From: Dongia_A sp035274225
Lineage (GTDB): Bacteria > Pseudomonadota > Alphaproteobacteria > Dongiales > Dongiaceae
NCBI GenBank assembly: GCA_035274225.1
Contig: DATEOK010000349.1
Location: 1 to 34,437 of the forward strand
Direction of reading: 5' to 3'
Length of the DNA stretch: 34,437 nt
The position numbers and the translations under genes were made by a program. How positions within the stretch are numbered: the first letter of the stretch is position 1; every line of letters starts with the position of its first letter. The notes below the pieces were generated by a model. It saw only the letters and a list, made by a program, of their open reading frames with translations, made no database searches and was not told the origin of the DNA. Positions 23,885 through 32,073 of the stretch are shown one piece after another.

Positions 23885-25102
23885 TCAGGCCGAGGGCGCC
23901 GCGGCGGGTCGGTCATAGGCCAGGATCCAGGCTGTCCGGACGCCATGATAGAGGCAGGTAACGGCTTGCCAGAGCACGATCAGATAGATCGTCTCGGTCC
24001 CCAAGCCCGCCAGATAACCGACTGTAAATAAAGGTAAGTTGATGTTGCGACGGGAGATGAAGGTGCGCACGAACCCGTCCATCGGGGCATGGGTGTGAAG
24101 CCCGCGGCCGAAGCGGGTCGGGTAGACCTTCAGGATCAGCCGGTCGATCACGTAGAGCGCGAGCATCAGGAGCGAGGCCAGGAATACCGGCGACCAAACG
24201 TCGCCCCCATTGGACGACGCTGCCGACAAGCCGTACGCCCAGGCGCAGTACCAGAACGGCGGATGCACCAGGTCGAGCCCGTGGTCCAGCACGTTGCCAA
24301 GCTTAGAATCCGTGAAGGTCAGGCGCGCCAGCTTGCCGTCGACGGAATCCAGCACGCTCATGCCGTAAGCGCAGAGGAAGCCGGCGAGGAAGTAGCCGGC
24401 GCCGAACAGCGGCACCGCGGCGAAGGTCAGCACGATCGAGATGATCGTCACCCAGTTGGGATGGACATGCGCGCGCGCCAGCGGCCGCACCATCAGCCAC
24501 ACCAGCGGCGGATAGACATACTTGGTGAAGAAGTCGGTCGAGCCCTTGTAGTTCGACCAGAACAGGAAGCGCTCGACCTTGGCCCGTTCTTCGGCATTCG
24601 TCACGCGGAACAGGTAGAACGGCAGCGTGCGGCGCAGGTTGCGGATGAAGCCGGGGAACTCCGCCTGGGTCAGGCGTGGCAGCGCCGGAGAAACCGCGCG
24701 GCGCAGATCGCGTGCGATGGGATCGAGAGCCGAAGAGTCGGCAATCCACGCGACGGCGGCGCCGCCATCCTCAACCGCGAAGTCGCGCGGCTGTGCCGTC
24801 ACGAAGTCGTAGAGCCGCGCGTCGATCAGCGTCTGCGTGTCCAGCGCCAGGACGCGCTGGCCGACCGCGCTCTTGGCCAGGCGTTGCGCGATCGTTCCCT
24901 CGGTGCGAACGATGCGGACAGGGAAGGGCCACCTGCGTGCGGCTTCTTCCGGCTCTGGTGCCTGGCTTGTGCCGAGATCGATCACGACCTCGCCCGGTTG
25001 CACTTTGCGGTGTTTCAGCGCCTTGAGGTGGCGCTCCAGCAGGGTCAAACCAAAGACCCGCTCGCCGGCGCCGTGCACCGCGTCGATCCAAACCACGAAC
25101 AT
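23885..25102 (-). CDS. CDP-alcohol phosphatidyltransferase with N-terminal NTase-like domain (paralogue 1)
   Basis: This 405-residue membrane enzyme has residues 1-150 that resemble a degenerate nucleotidyltransferase domain without a clear nucleotide loop. Residues about 185-390 are a CDP-OH-P transferase with the complete signature Asp252-x2-Asp255-Gly256-x2-Ala259-Arg260-x8-Gly269-x3-Asp273-x3-Asp277. It transfers a phospho-alcohol from or to a CDP donor at the inner membrane. The ATG at 25102 lies five bases after the LptG stop, which indicates tight coupling. It is paralogous to the enzyme at 28999-30144 (SNYKGSTDFFTKYV versus SSYKGVTDVVTKYV). The head group is unknown; a role in phosphosphingolipid synthesis is inferred from context. 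Confidence 0.87.
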   Translation of the reverse strand: MFVVWIDAVHGAGERVFGLTLLERHLKALKHRKVQPGEVVIDLGTSQAPEPEEAARRWPFPVRIVRTEGTIAQRLAKSAVGQRVLALDTQTLIDARLYDFVTAQPRDFAVEDGGAAVAWIADSSALDPIARDLRRAVSPALPRLTQAEFPGFIRNLRRTLPFYLFRVTNAEERAKVERFLFWSNYKGSTDFFTKYVYPPLVWLMVRPLARAHVHPNWVTIISIVLTFAAVPLFGAGYFLAGFLCAYGMSVLDSVDGKLARLTFTDSKLGNVLDHGLDLVHPPFWYCAWAYGLSAASSNGGDVWSPVFLASLLMLALYVIDRLILKVYPTRFGRGLHTHAPMDGFVRTFISRRNINLPLFTVGYLAGLGTETIYLIVLWQAVTCLYHGVRTAWILAYDRPAAAPSA

Positions 25103-25107
25103 GCTTG

Positions 25108-26199
25108 TCAGAAACCTTCGAGACGTATCAACCAGAGCCCGCCGATACTGGCGAACAGCAGGGCCGGCAACCATGCGGCAAAGAAGGGCGGGACCGCGCC
25201 GCTCTCGCCCAACGACTGCACCAGCCCCTCGGTGATGAAATAGAGGAAGCCGAGGCCGAAGCCGATCGCCATGCCCGAGGCGACGCCCTTGTCGCGGCGG
25301 CCGAAACTCAAGGCGACCGGCGCCGCCAGCAGGATCATCAGGATCGAACTGACCGGCAGCGCCACGCGCTTCTGCAGCCAGGTTTCGTAGAAGTAGGTCG
25401 GGCGCACGCCGATCTGCTCGGAGGTCGCGAAGCTCCACAGCCGTTTGGTGGTCATCGCCTGCGGACGTTCGATCAGCTCGGAGAATTCCTGCGGGCCCAG
25501 CTTGGTGTCCCAGGTCGCGGACTCAATCGCGGTGACTTCGGTCGGCTTGTCAGGGATGATCCTGGTGTCCTCGATCTTCTCCAGCGTCCACTTGCGGGTA
25601 ACGATGTCAAAGGCGGCGTGGCGCACGAACCTTTGGAACGTGACATTGCCCAGACTGTCGCGATCGTAGAGCCGCATATTGAACAGCTCGGTGCCCTGTT
25701 TCTCGACCTGCCCGACCTCAACGATGGTTTCGCCGTCCTGGACCCAGACGCGCTGGTCCTCCTCGTCGTCATTCTTGCTCTTCTTGTCGACATAGAGGTC
25801 GCGCTCCATCAGGTGGTCGATGGCAATGGGCACGAGCTGGTCGGTCAACGAGAAATGGAGCACGGCGACGATGCCGACGGCGGGCAGAAACGCCAGCAGG
25901 ATCTGGTAGTACGGCGCGCCGGCAGATTTGAGCGCCAGGGTCTCGTTGCTGCGCTCGAACTTGGCCAGCGACAGCAGCGCGGCCATCAGGACACTGAACG
26001 GGATCAGGAACACCGCCAGTTCCGGCAGGCGCCAGAGCGCATATTCCATCACGGCGCCGACGTCGCGCGGGTGGCGGTCCAGCACCTCGTCGCTGTTGTT
26101 GAGCAGATCGACGATCTGCAGCATCGAGGTGAAGCTGATCCAGAGAACGCAGAAGTTCCACAGAAAGGTCTTCAGCGCATAGCGCGTGAACGTCATCAT
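25108..26199 (-). CDS. lptG: LptG-like (YjgP/YjgQ family) permease
   Basis: This 363-residue permease has N-terminal helices (FTRYALKTFLWNFCVLWISF onward), a central periplasmic beta-jellyroll (QRVWVQDGETIVEV, LYDRDSLGNV) and three C-terminal helices ending GGLWLIRL. LptF and LptG with LptB2 extract LPS from the inner membrane. The ATG at 26199 overlaps the lptF stop by four bases (a second ATG follows at 26196). The neighbours are sphingolipid-type genes rather than the usual pepA/lptD/surA context, so it may be a paralogue that carries another lipid; that is inference. Confidence 0.85.
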   Translation of the reverse strand: MMTFTRYALKTFLWNFCVLWISFTSMLQIVDLLNNSDEVLDRHPRDVGAVMEYALWRLPELAVFLIPFSVLMAALLSLAKFERSNETLALKSAGAPYYQILLAFLPAVGIVAVLHFSLTDQLVPIAIDHLMERDLYVDKKSKNDDEEDQRVWVQDGETIVEVGQVEKQGTELFNMRLYDRDSLGNVTFQRFVRHAAFDIVTRKWTLEKIEDTRIIPDKPTEVTAIESATWDTKLGPQEFSELIERPQAMTTKRLWSFATSEQIGVRPTYFYETWLQKRVALPVSSILMILLAAPVALSFGRRDKGVASGMAIGFGLGFLYFITEGLVQSLGESGAVPPFFAAWLPALLFASIGGLWLIRLEGF

Positions 26200-27401
26200 G
26201 CCGGACGCCTCCGGCGGAACAGTCCGGACCAGCAACGTCTCAGCCAGCGCCACGCATCGTCGATGCTGCCAAACACCAGGGCGAACGGGTCTTGATTGAG
26301 GCGAGAGTTCGCGACGTAGAACATGTAGAGGCTGCTAAGTGAGAAGACGAAGAATGGTATCCACAGCGCGACGAAAGACGACACGCGACCGTTCTCCGCC
26401 ATGTCCCTGCCAAAATTGAGGACCTGATTATAGACGATCAAGATTGCGATCCCGACCACAATTCGGACGCTCGTGGGTTGCCGCCGGGAGGTAAGGCCCA
26501 TCGGAATCGCCAGTATGGGCAGGAATAATACCGTCAATGTGCGCACGACTATATAGTTCATCTGCGCCAAAGCGTCATCCTGGCCGATATTTGGATCTTT
26601 CCGCAGATATGCGCGCGCCAGTTCGGAGAAGGAGAGTTCGGCTTCACTGTCGCCGCGAGCCCGGAACGGTTCCGGCGCAACCACCTCCAGCGGTAGGCCC
26701 AATTCACCAAACACGGACGCCTTGCCATCGGTGCCATCCGGCTTGGAATCGACACGCACGCCGTCGCGCAGGACCAGCGTCAGCGAGAACGTGCGCGGAT
26801 CGTTGGTCAGTTCGCCGGTTTGCGCGGTGATGGCGATGTTGTTGCCTTTCTCGTCGGTCTCCTGGATGAAGATCTTCTTCAACGTGCGGCCGCCGTCGGC
26901 GATGTCGCCGATCAGGATGGTCTTGCCGCCGAAGCCATTGAAGAATGCGCCGCGTTCAATTGCCGAATTCCACGAAGTCTCGGTCACCAGATAGACCAGG
27001 GCGCGATAGGCGTAGCGCGTGTATGGCTGCAGGAAGCCGAGGATGACCCATGAAGCGACGGTCAGGACGGCTGCCATGAGCATCACGGGCACGGCGAGAC
27101 GGCGCAGCGATAGGCCGCTCGCGCGCATCACGTCGAGTTCGCTGTCGTTGGAGAGTCGGAGCGTCGCATAGAGAATGCCGACGAAGAAGGCGGCCGGAAT
27201 CGCGATCGAGAGATAGTGCGGAACGAGGTTGCCCAGCATCTTCAGGATCAGCGTCAGCGGGCCGCCGCGGTTGGCGAACAGGTCGAGCAGGCGGATCAGG
27301 CGCTCCAGCAGCAAGGCCGCCATGCCGATGATGATCGCGCCCGCGAGCGGCCAGCACACCCGCTTCAGCATGTAGCGATCGATGAGCGACAGGCGGAGCA
27401 T
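26196..27401 (-). CDS. lptF: LptF-like (YjgP/YjgQ family) permease
   Basis: This 401-residue permease has the LptF pattern: RYMLKRVCWPLAGAIIIGMA in the first helix, RLSNDSELDVMRASGLS in the cytoplasmic coupling region, a central periplasmic domain, and C-terminal helices with PMGLTSRRQP. The ATG at 27401 begins two bases after the HIT gene stop; a TTG at 27407 is less likely. It is slightly longer than E. coli LptF (366 residues), mainly at the basic C-terminus. It pairs with the next gene as one half of a lipid-extraction ABC permease. Confidence 0.87.
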   Translation of the reverse strand: MLRLSLIDRYMLKRVCWPLAGAIIIGMAALLLERLIRLLDLFANRGGPLTLILKMLGNLVPHYLSIAIPAAFFVGILYATLRLSNDSELDVMRASGLSLRRLAVPVMLMAAVLTVASWVILGFLQPYTRYAYRALVYLVTETSWNSAIERGAFFNGFGGKTILIGDIADGGRTLKKIFIQETDEKGNNIAITAQTGELTNDPRTFSLTLVLRDGVRVDSKPDGTDGKASVFGELGLPLEVVAPEPFRARGDSEAELSFSELARAYLRKDPNIGQDDALAQMNYIVVRTLTVLFLPILAIPMGLTSRRQPTSVRIVVGIAILIVYNQVLNFGRDMAENGRVSSFVALWIPFFVFSLSSLYMFYVANSRLNQDPFALVFGSIDDAWRWLRRCWSGLFRRRRPA

Positions 27402-27403
27402 GC

Positions 27404-27847
27404 TCAATCCTTGCGCCAGGCGGTCCGGAGCGCGTCGCGCACCGCTTCGGTCAGGGCCACGTCGACTTCGACCGGTTGCGTCAGGTCGACCGGCTTTGGC
27501 CAGAAGCGATCGCTGTGCGAGCGTCCGGCGAACTCCCGCGCGCTGTCATAGCGCGGCAGGACGTGGAAATGGACGTCGGGGTCGACCATCATCAGCATCA
27601 GGTAGTTCAGCTTGTCCGGCTTGAAGGCGCGGGTCAGCGCCGCATCCAAGTCGGCCGTCACCTGCGCCAGCTCCTCGAACGCGCGGACGGATATCTGAGA
27701 AAACGCCTTGGCCTCATCCGTGCAGACCAGGACCAGCGCGCCGAGAGTCACCTGCTGCGGACGTGCCAGCACCAGCCAATGGCGATACTCGCGGATCAAG
27801 CTCGCCGGATGGCCGAATTTCACGGCCGTCGCATTCGGGGTCGCCAT
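27404..27847 (-). CDS. HIT-family nucleotide-binding protein with altered histidine triad
   Basis: This 147-residue protein is of the histidine triad superfamily (nucleotide hydrolases and transferases). The triad region reads DPDVHFHVLPRYD: the first His of HxHxH is Asp, while the middle His (usually the nucleophile) and the last His remain. Some bacterial subgroups carry this variant, so activity is possible. It is the first gene of the HIT-lptF-lptG-CDP-OH-P series, with a 2-bp gap to lptF. Substrate is unknown; processing of a nucleotide-linked head group is a speculative fit to its neighbours. Confidence 0.85.
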   Translation of the reverse strand: MATPNATAVKFGHPASLIREYRHWLVLARPQQVTLGALVLVCTDEAKAFSQISVRAFEELAQVTADLDAALTRAFKPDKLNYLMLMMVDPDVHFHVLPRYDSAREFAGRSHSDRFWPKPVDLTQPVEVDVALTEAVRDALRTAWRKD

Positions 27848-27947
27848 CTGCCCTCGGTTTCCCTGTCTTAAGGCTCAGGTTCCGCGCCGGAAATAAGGCG
27901 CTTGGTGGCCTGATTCGGCTAGCACAATCGCGAGCGGAGCCGGAAAG

Positions 27948-28862
27948 TCAATGCCGCACTCCCGGAATCGTTAATTCGTAGCCGCCACTTGCCGCAAAGC
28001 GATCCTCCGAGCCGGTTAAGCCACGGATTTCAACATTTAATTTCCAGGCTCCGTCAGCCCGCGCGATGCGGTAGACGTTGTAGGCGGAGGCGTCCTTGTG
28101 GTGCCAGTGCAGCGCCGATGCGGATGGCACGCCGATGACCGGCGTCTCGCCGATATGGCCGAGGGACGCGGTGTGCATGTGGCCGTGCAGCACCAGCTCC
28201 GCACCCGCTGCCCGTACCACCTCGCCGAACTCCTGCGCGTCGGTCAGCGCCTTGCGCCGGTGGTATTTGCCATAAAGCGGTGGGTGGTGGATCAGCACCA
28301 CGCGAAAGGCGCCTTCGCCGCCGAGTTGCGCCAGGATATCGCGCAAGGCCGAGAGCTGGGTCCGGCCCAGAGTGCCGGATGCAAAGAACGGCGCGGTCGG
28401 AACGGCGCTCGAGAGGCCGATCAGCGCCAACGGCCCCATTCTGCGCACAAAGGGAAAGGTATCGGCCGGCGGCGTGCCGTCGCCACGCTCCCAAGCCAGG
28501 TCTGTCATGTAGTCGCGCCAGCGGCCGAGGCCTTCGTCGTTGTGGACCGCGACATAGGCGTCGTGGTTGCCGGGGATGACCGTCACCTTGTCGGCAGGGC
28601 CGAGCGTGCGCAGCCAGCGCGCCGCACCCTCGAACTCCTGCGGCAGGGAGATGTTCACCAGGTCGCCGGTCACGGCGACGTGGTCGATCGGCTGCTCCGC
28701 CATGTCCGCCAGCATCAGGTCCAGCACCCGCGCCAGATGGATCCTGTGCCGGTTGAGGCTCCAGGACAGCCAACCGGTGATGCGCTTGTTGGCAAGCGCC
28801 GCCGGCCGGTCGACCGACCAGCCCGCCAGATGCGGGTCCGAGAGATGGGCGAGCGCGAACAT
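27948..28862 (-). CDS. Calcineurin-like metallophosphoesterase
   Basis: This 304-residue enzyme from the ATG at 28862 (a TTG at 28898 is rejected, since the fold starts at MFALAHLSDPH). The di-metal motifs are all present: SDPHL (D, H), VTGDLVN (GD), PGNHDA (GNHD), LIHHPPL and VLHGHMHTASLG (GHxH). Family members hydrolyse phosphodiesters or phosphomonoesters such as cyclic nucleotides, UDP-diacylglucosamine or lipid phosphates. It is divergent from the CDP-alcohol transferase at 28999 and lies amid lipid genes, so a lipid-linked phosphate is a reasonable guess. The 85 bases between it and the HIT gene contain no convincing promoter. Confidence 0.87.
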   Translation of the reverse strand: MFALAHLSDPHLAGWSVDRPAALANKRITGWLSWSLNRHRIHLARVLDLMLADMAEQPIDHVAVTGDLVNISLPQEFEGAARWLRTLGPADKVTVIPGNHDAYVAVHNDEGLGRWRDYMTDLAWERGDGTPPADTFPFVRRMGPLALIGLSSAVPTAPFFASGTLGRTQLSALRDILAQLGGEGAFRVVLIHHPPLYGKYHRRKALTDAQEFGEVVRAAGAELVLHGHMHTASLGHIGETPVIGVPSASALHWHHKDASAYNVYRIARADGAWKLNVEIRGLTGSEDRFAASGGYELTIPGVRH

Positions 28863-28998
28863 GCGCCTTGTTTGGCCGGATTCCGGAGCTTGCGTCAAGC
28901 CTCGGTATCGGCCCGGAAGTGCTTGAATTTCCTTATGGACGCAGGGTCCGGGGCCCGATATTCCTCATCCGCCTATCGACCCCTTCGGAGTCCAGTTT

Positions 28999-30144
28999 GT
29001 GTCGGCCGAGCGCGCCAAGATCGCCTATTGCCTGATCGGCGACAGCGACCTCACCCTTTTCAGCCTGTCGTCCCGCGAGCGCCTGCGCCGGGCGTTTCAC
29101 CGTGCCGAGGTCGAGACCGAGCTGCCGGCCGCTGAGCTGGAATCGGGCGAGGGGTCAGCCATCGTGATCCGCGCCAGCTACGTCTACGACGAAGCGCTGA
29201 TCAAAGGGATCATCGATTCCCCCGGCGTCGCGCTCAGGGCAGACGACGGTGAGATCGTCGCGGCACACGGCGAGGGCGTGGAGAATATCCGGGCGGCGTT
29301 CGCCATGGTCGTCGAGCTCGACGAGGCCGCCGCGGCAAACTTCGTGATCCAGGATGCGGCGACCCTGGCCAGCTCATACCAGAAAGCGCTGCGCAAGCGG
29401 GCGAAGCCGGTGCTCCTGCCGTTGGAGAATGCCGACCCGAACGCGATCGAGCGCGCGTTGTTCGGCAGCTCCTACAAAGGCGTGACCGACGTGGTCACCA
29501 AATATGTCTGGCCGCGGCCGGCGCTGGCGGTCACGCGCTGGTGCGCCAAGCGGCGCATCTCGCCCAATGTCGTGACCTGGGTCAGCCTCGGCTGCGTGCT
29601 GCTGGCGACCTGGCTGTTCTGGCATGGCTGGTTCCTGACCGGGCTCGCCTTCGCTTGGGGGATGTGCTTCCTCGATACGGTGGACGGCAAGCTGGCGCGC
29701 TGCACGCTGACCTCGACCAAGCTCGGCGACGTGTTCGATCACGGCATCGACCTGCTACATCCGCCGTTCTGGTACTACGCCTGGTTCGTCGGGCTTGGGC
29801 CGTATCTCGCCTCGAGCCTGGCATGGGCGCTGTGGGTTGTGATCCTCGGCTACATCGCGGGCCGTCTGCAGGAAGGGCTGTTCATCTGGCGCTACAGCAT
29901 TGAGATCCATACCTGGCGGCCGATCGATTCCTGGTTCCGCCTGATCACGGCGCGACGCAATCCGAACCTGCTCATCCTCATGGTCTTTGCGCTGCTGCAG
30001 GCACCGGACAAGGGGCTGGTAGCGGTCGCGATCTGGACCATCGTCAGCTTCATCTTCCACTGCATCCGGATCGGCCAAGCCTTCATGGCGAAGCTGGCCG
30101 GCCGTGCGCCGGTGTCCTGGCTGCAGGCGCAGGCAGGCACATGA
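28999..30144 (+). CDS. CDP-alcohol phosphatidyltransferase with N-terminal NTase-like domain (paralogue 2)
   Basis: This 381-residue enzyme has an N-terminal domain (1-150) like a decayed nucleotidyltransferase and a C-terminal CDP-OH-P transferase. The signature residues are complete: Asp226, Asp229, Gly230, Ala233, Arg234, Gly243, Asp247 and Asp251. The GTG at 28999 is the only good start. The stop overlaps the kinase start by four bases (ATGA). It resembles paralogue 1 over the whole length. The order transferase-kinase-unknown-spt recalls the cpgA-cpgB-cpgC-spt order in Caulobacter, where these genes make ceramide phosphoglycerate; I recall the order from memory only, so no symbol is given. 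Confidence 0.87.
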   Translation: MSAERAKIAYCLIGDSDLTLFSLSSRERLRRAFHRAEVETELPAAELESGEGSAIVIRASYVYDEALIKGIIDSPGVALRADDGEIVAAHGEGVENIRAAFAMVVELDEAAAANFVIQDAATLASSYQKALRKRAKPVLLPLENADPNAIERALFGSSYKGVTDVVTKYVWPRPALAVTRWCAKRRISPNVVTWVSLGCVLLATWLFWHGWFLTGLAFAWGMCFLDTVDGKLARCTLTSTKLGDVFDHGIDLLHPPFWYYAWFVGLGPYLASSLAWALWVVILGYIAGRLQEGLFIWRYSIEIHTWRPIDSWFRLITARRNPNLLILMVFALLQAPDKGLVAVAIWTIVSFIFHCIRIGQAFMAKLAGRAPVSWLQAQAGT

Positions 30145-31103
30145 CGCGCATCGGCGTCCTCACCAATGCCCACAGCAAGCGCAATCAGAGCGCTCTGCCG
30201 GCGATCGACCGCATGCTGACTGATTTCCCCGACGTGGCGCATCAGAGCTTTCGGCACATCACCGAGATGCCGCAGGCGGTCGCCGCCTTGGCGCGCAAGG
30301 GCGTCAGTCATCTGGTGATCAACGGCGGCGACGGCACGACACAGGCGGTGCTCGGCGAATTGCTGGACCGCTCGCCGTTCACGGCGCGGCCACGCGTGAC
30401 GCTGATCGGTGGCGGCATGACCAATGTCATCGCGCACGATGTCGGCGTGCCGAGCACGCCGGTCGAAGCGCTGCGCCGCGTGCTGACCCAGGCCGAGAAA
30501 GGCGATGCGGGCGAGGTGCTGCGGCGCACGACCATTGCGGTGAAGTGCAGCGGGCGCGAGCGGACGGATTATGGCTTCCTCGCCGGCGCCGTCGGCTTCT
30601 ATCAGGGCACGCGCCTCACGCGCCGCGACATGCAGCACCGCATGGGATTGCGTCAGAGCTTCGCCACCAAGGCCGGCATCGTCTGGTCGGTCGTGCGCCT
30701 GCTGCTGCACGGCGAGGGCGAGCGCTCCGGGCTGCATGGCGAGCGCGTGGCGATCGGCCTCAACGGCGCGCCGCCGCGCGAAGCGCCCTATCTCTTCATC
30801 CTGGCGACCACGCTCGAGCGCCTGCTGCCGGGCGTGATGCCGTTCTGGGGCCACGATCACGGCGCGATCAAGCTCACCACCATCGCCTCGCCGGCGCCGC
30901 GCTTCGGGCGCGCGGCGATCCCGGTGGTGCGAGGGCGGCCACGCCCCTGGATGCACCAGGCCGGCTATGCCAGCACGCGCGCCGACCGCATCTTGCTGCG
31001 CCTCGCCAGCCCGATCGTGGTGGATGGCGAAGTGTTCGATCCCGGACCGCACGGCCACGTCGAATTGAGCGCGGGCCCGGCGGTCGAGTTCCACCGCTAC
31101 TAG
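30141..31103 (+). CDS. cpgB: Diacylglycerol-kinase-fold lipid kinase, probable ceramide kinase
   Basis: This 320-residue protein has a DAGK catalytic fold. ATP is bound by the GGDGT motif (residues 62-66, LVINGGDGTTQAV), and RVTLIGGGMTNV provides the second glycine loop. The C-terminal beta-sandwich is present. The Caulobacter ceramide kinase CpgB, which makes ceramide 1-phosphate, belongs to this family and also sits between a head-group gene and spt. The start overlaps the upstream stop by four bases, and the next gene starts nine bases after this stop. Substrate specificity is inferred from synteny; a diacylglycerol or sphingosine substrate is possible. Confidence 0.72.
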   Translation: MTRIGVLTNAHSKRNQSALPAIDRMLTDFPDVAHQSFRHITEMPQAVAALARKGVSHLVINGGDGTTQAVLGELLDRSPFTARPRVTLIGGGMTNVIAHDVGVPSTPVEALRRVLTQAEKGDAGEVLRRTTIAVKCSGRERTDYGFLAGAVGFYQGTRLTRRDMQHRMGLRQSFATKAGIVWSVVRLLLHGEGERSGLHGERVAIGLNGAPPREAPYLFILATTLERLLPGVMPFWGHDHGAIKLTTIASPAPRFGRAAIPVVRGRPRPWMHQAGYASTRADRILLRLASPIVVDGEVFDPGPHGHVELSAGPAVEFHRY

Positions 31104-31111
31104 GCGCCGCG

Positions 31112-32020
31112 ATGGATGCGCGCGCCGAGCTGACCACCCACATCGCGCAGGAACTGGCGCAGCCGGTGCCGGCGGCCGTGCGGACGATGGCGGAGGCGGT
31201 GCGCGCGCGTCATGCCGCGGCGGCGCTGGGCGTGTTGTTCTATGGCTCCTGCCTGCGCAAGCCGGAGACGCTGCTGGCGGATTCGCTGCTCGATTTCTAT
31301 CTGCTGGTGGATGACTACAATCGCGCCTATCGCGGCCCGCTGATAGCGTTCGCCAACAAGCTGCTGCCGCCCAACGTGTTCTATCTCGAGGCCCAGCACG
31401 AGGGCACGACCCTGCGCTGCAAATATGCGGTGATCTCGCTTGCGCAGTTCCGGGACGGCATGTCGCGCACGGCGGACAACGTCTCGCTGTGGGCGCGCTT
31501 CTCCCAGCAGAGCCGCCTGGTCTGGGCACGCGATACCGCGACGCTTCAGCCGGTGGCCGCGGCCTGCGCCGAGGCGGTGCTCACCATGCTGAGCAATGCG
31601 TTGCCGTCGGCGGGCAGTGGTGCCAGCGCCGAGGCAGTCTGGCAGCGGGCGTTCGAGGAGACCTATCGGGCCGAGGTGCGGTCCGAAGGGCCATCGCGCG
31701 CCGCCGAACTGGTCAACGCCGACCTGGAGCGCTATCGGCGCACATACGCACTGGCGCGCGACGAGATCAGCGGCAGCGTTGCCAGCGCTGATGCTTGTGC
31801 CGCGGCGTGGCGCCGGCGGAGGCGCGTCAGCAAGCTGCTGAATTTCGCACGGCTGGTGAAGGCGACCTTCACCTTCGACGGCGCGCTCGACTACGTGCTG
31901 TGGAAGGTCAAGCGGCACTCCGGCGTGGTACTGCCGGTGACCGACTGGCAGCGGCGCCATCCCTTGCTGTCGGCGCCGGTGCTGGCGTGGCGGCTCTATC
32001 GCCTCGGCGCGTTCCGCTGA
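31112..32020 (+). CDS. Uncharacterised protein in the ceramide-phospholipid block, possibly NTase-like
   Basis: This 302-residue soluble protein starts at the ATG nine bases after the kinase stop. The segment ALGVLFYGSCLRKPE followed by DSLLDFYLLVDDY resembles the GS...DxD pattern of nucleotidyltransferase-superfamily proteins, but the second Asp is Tyr or Leu-rich, so activity may be lost or altered. The middle contains DNVSLWARFSQQSRLVW, and the C-terminus is basic. I do not know a named family. It occupies the place of cpgC in Caulobacter (recalled synteny), so a role in ceramide head-group assembly is likely but unproven. Confidence 0.75.
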   Translation: MDARAELTTHIAQELAQPVPAAVRTMAEAVRARHAAAALGVLFYGSCLRKPETLLADSLLDFYLLVDDYNRAYRGPLIAFANKLLPPNVFYLEAQHEGTTLRCKYAVISLAQFRDGMSRTADNVSLWARFSQQSRLVWARDTATLQPVAAACAEAVLTMLSNALPSAGSGASAEAVWQRAFEETYRAEVRSEGPSRAAELVNADLERYRRTYALARDEISGSVASADACAAAWRRRRRVSKLLNFARLVKATFTFDGALDYVLWKVKRHSGVVLPVTDWQRRHPLLSAPVLAWRLYRLGAFR

Positions 32021-32025
32021 AACAA

Positions 32026-32050
32026 ACAGCGCGCCACGAGGGCGCGCTGT
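32026..32050. terminator. Intrinsic terminator for the acp-spt transcript
   Basis: ACAGCGCGCC (32026-32035) pairs perfectly with GGCGCGCTGT (32041-32050) around ACGAG. On the minus strand the stem is followed by TTGTTTC, a modest U tract, so it best fits the leftward spt transcript. It also lies right after the rightward gene's stop. Confidence 0.7.
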
Positions 32051-32073
32051 GAAGTCGAGACAGGAGGCTTGTG

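Noticed and set aside
22723..23961. Plus-strand ORF of 412 residues
   Set aside because: It is antisense to the hydroxylase and GNAT genes.
24089..26295. Plus-strand ORFs opposite the CDP-OH-P transferase and lptG
   Set aside because: They are antisense to genes with intact membrane and catalytic signatures.
29892..31529. Minus-strand ORF of 545 residues
   Set aside because: It runs antisense to the CDP-alcohol transferase, kinase and unknown genes, all of which have strong motifs.
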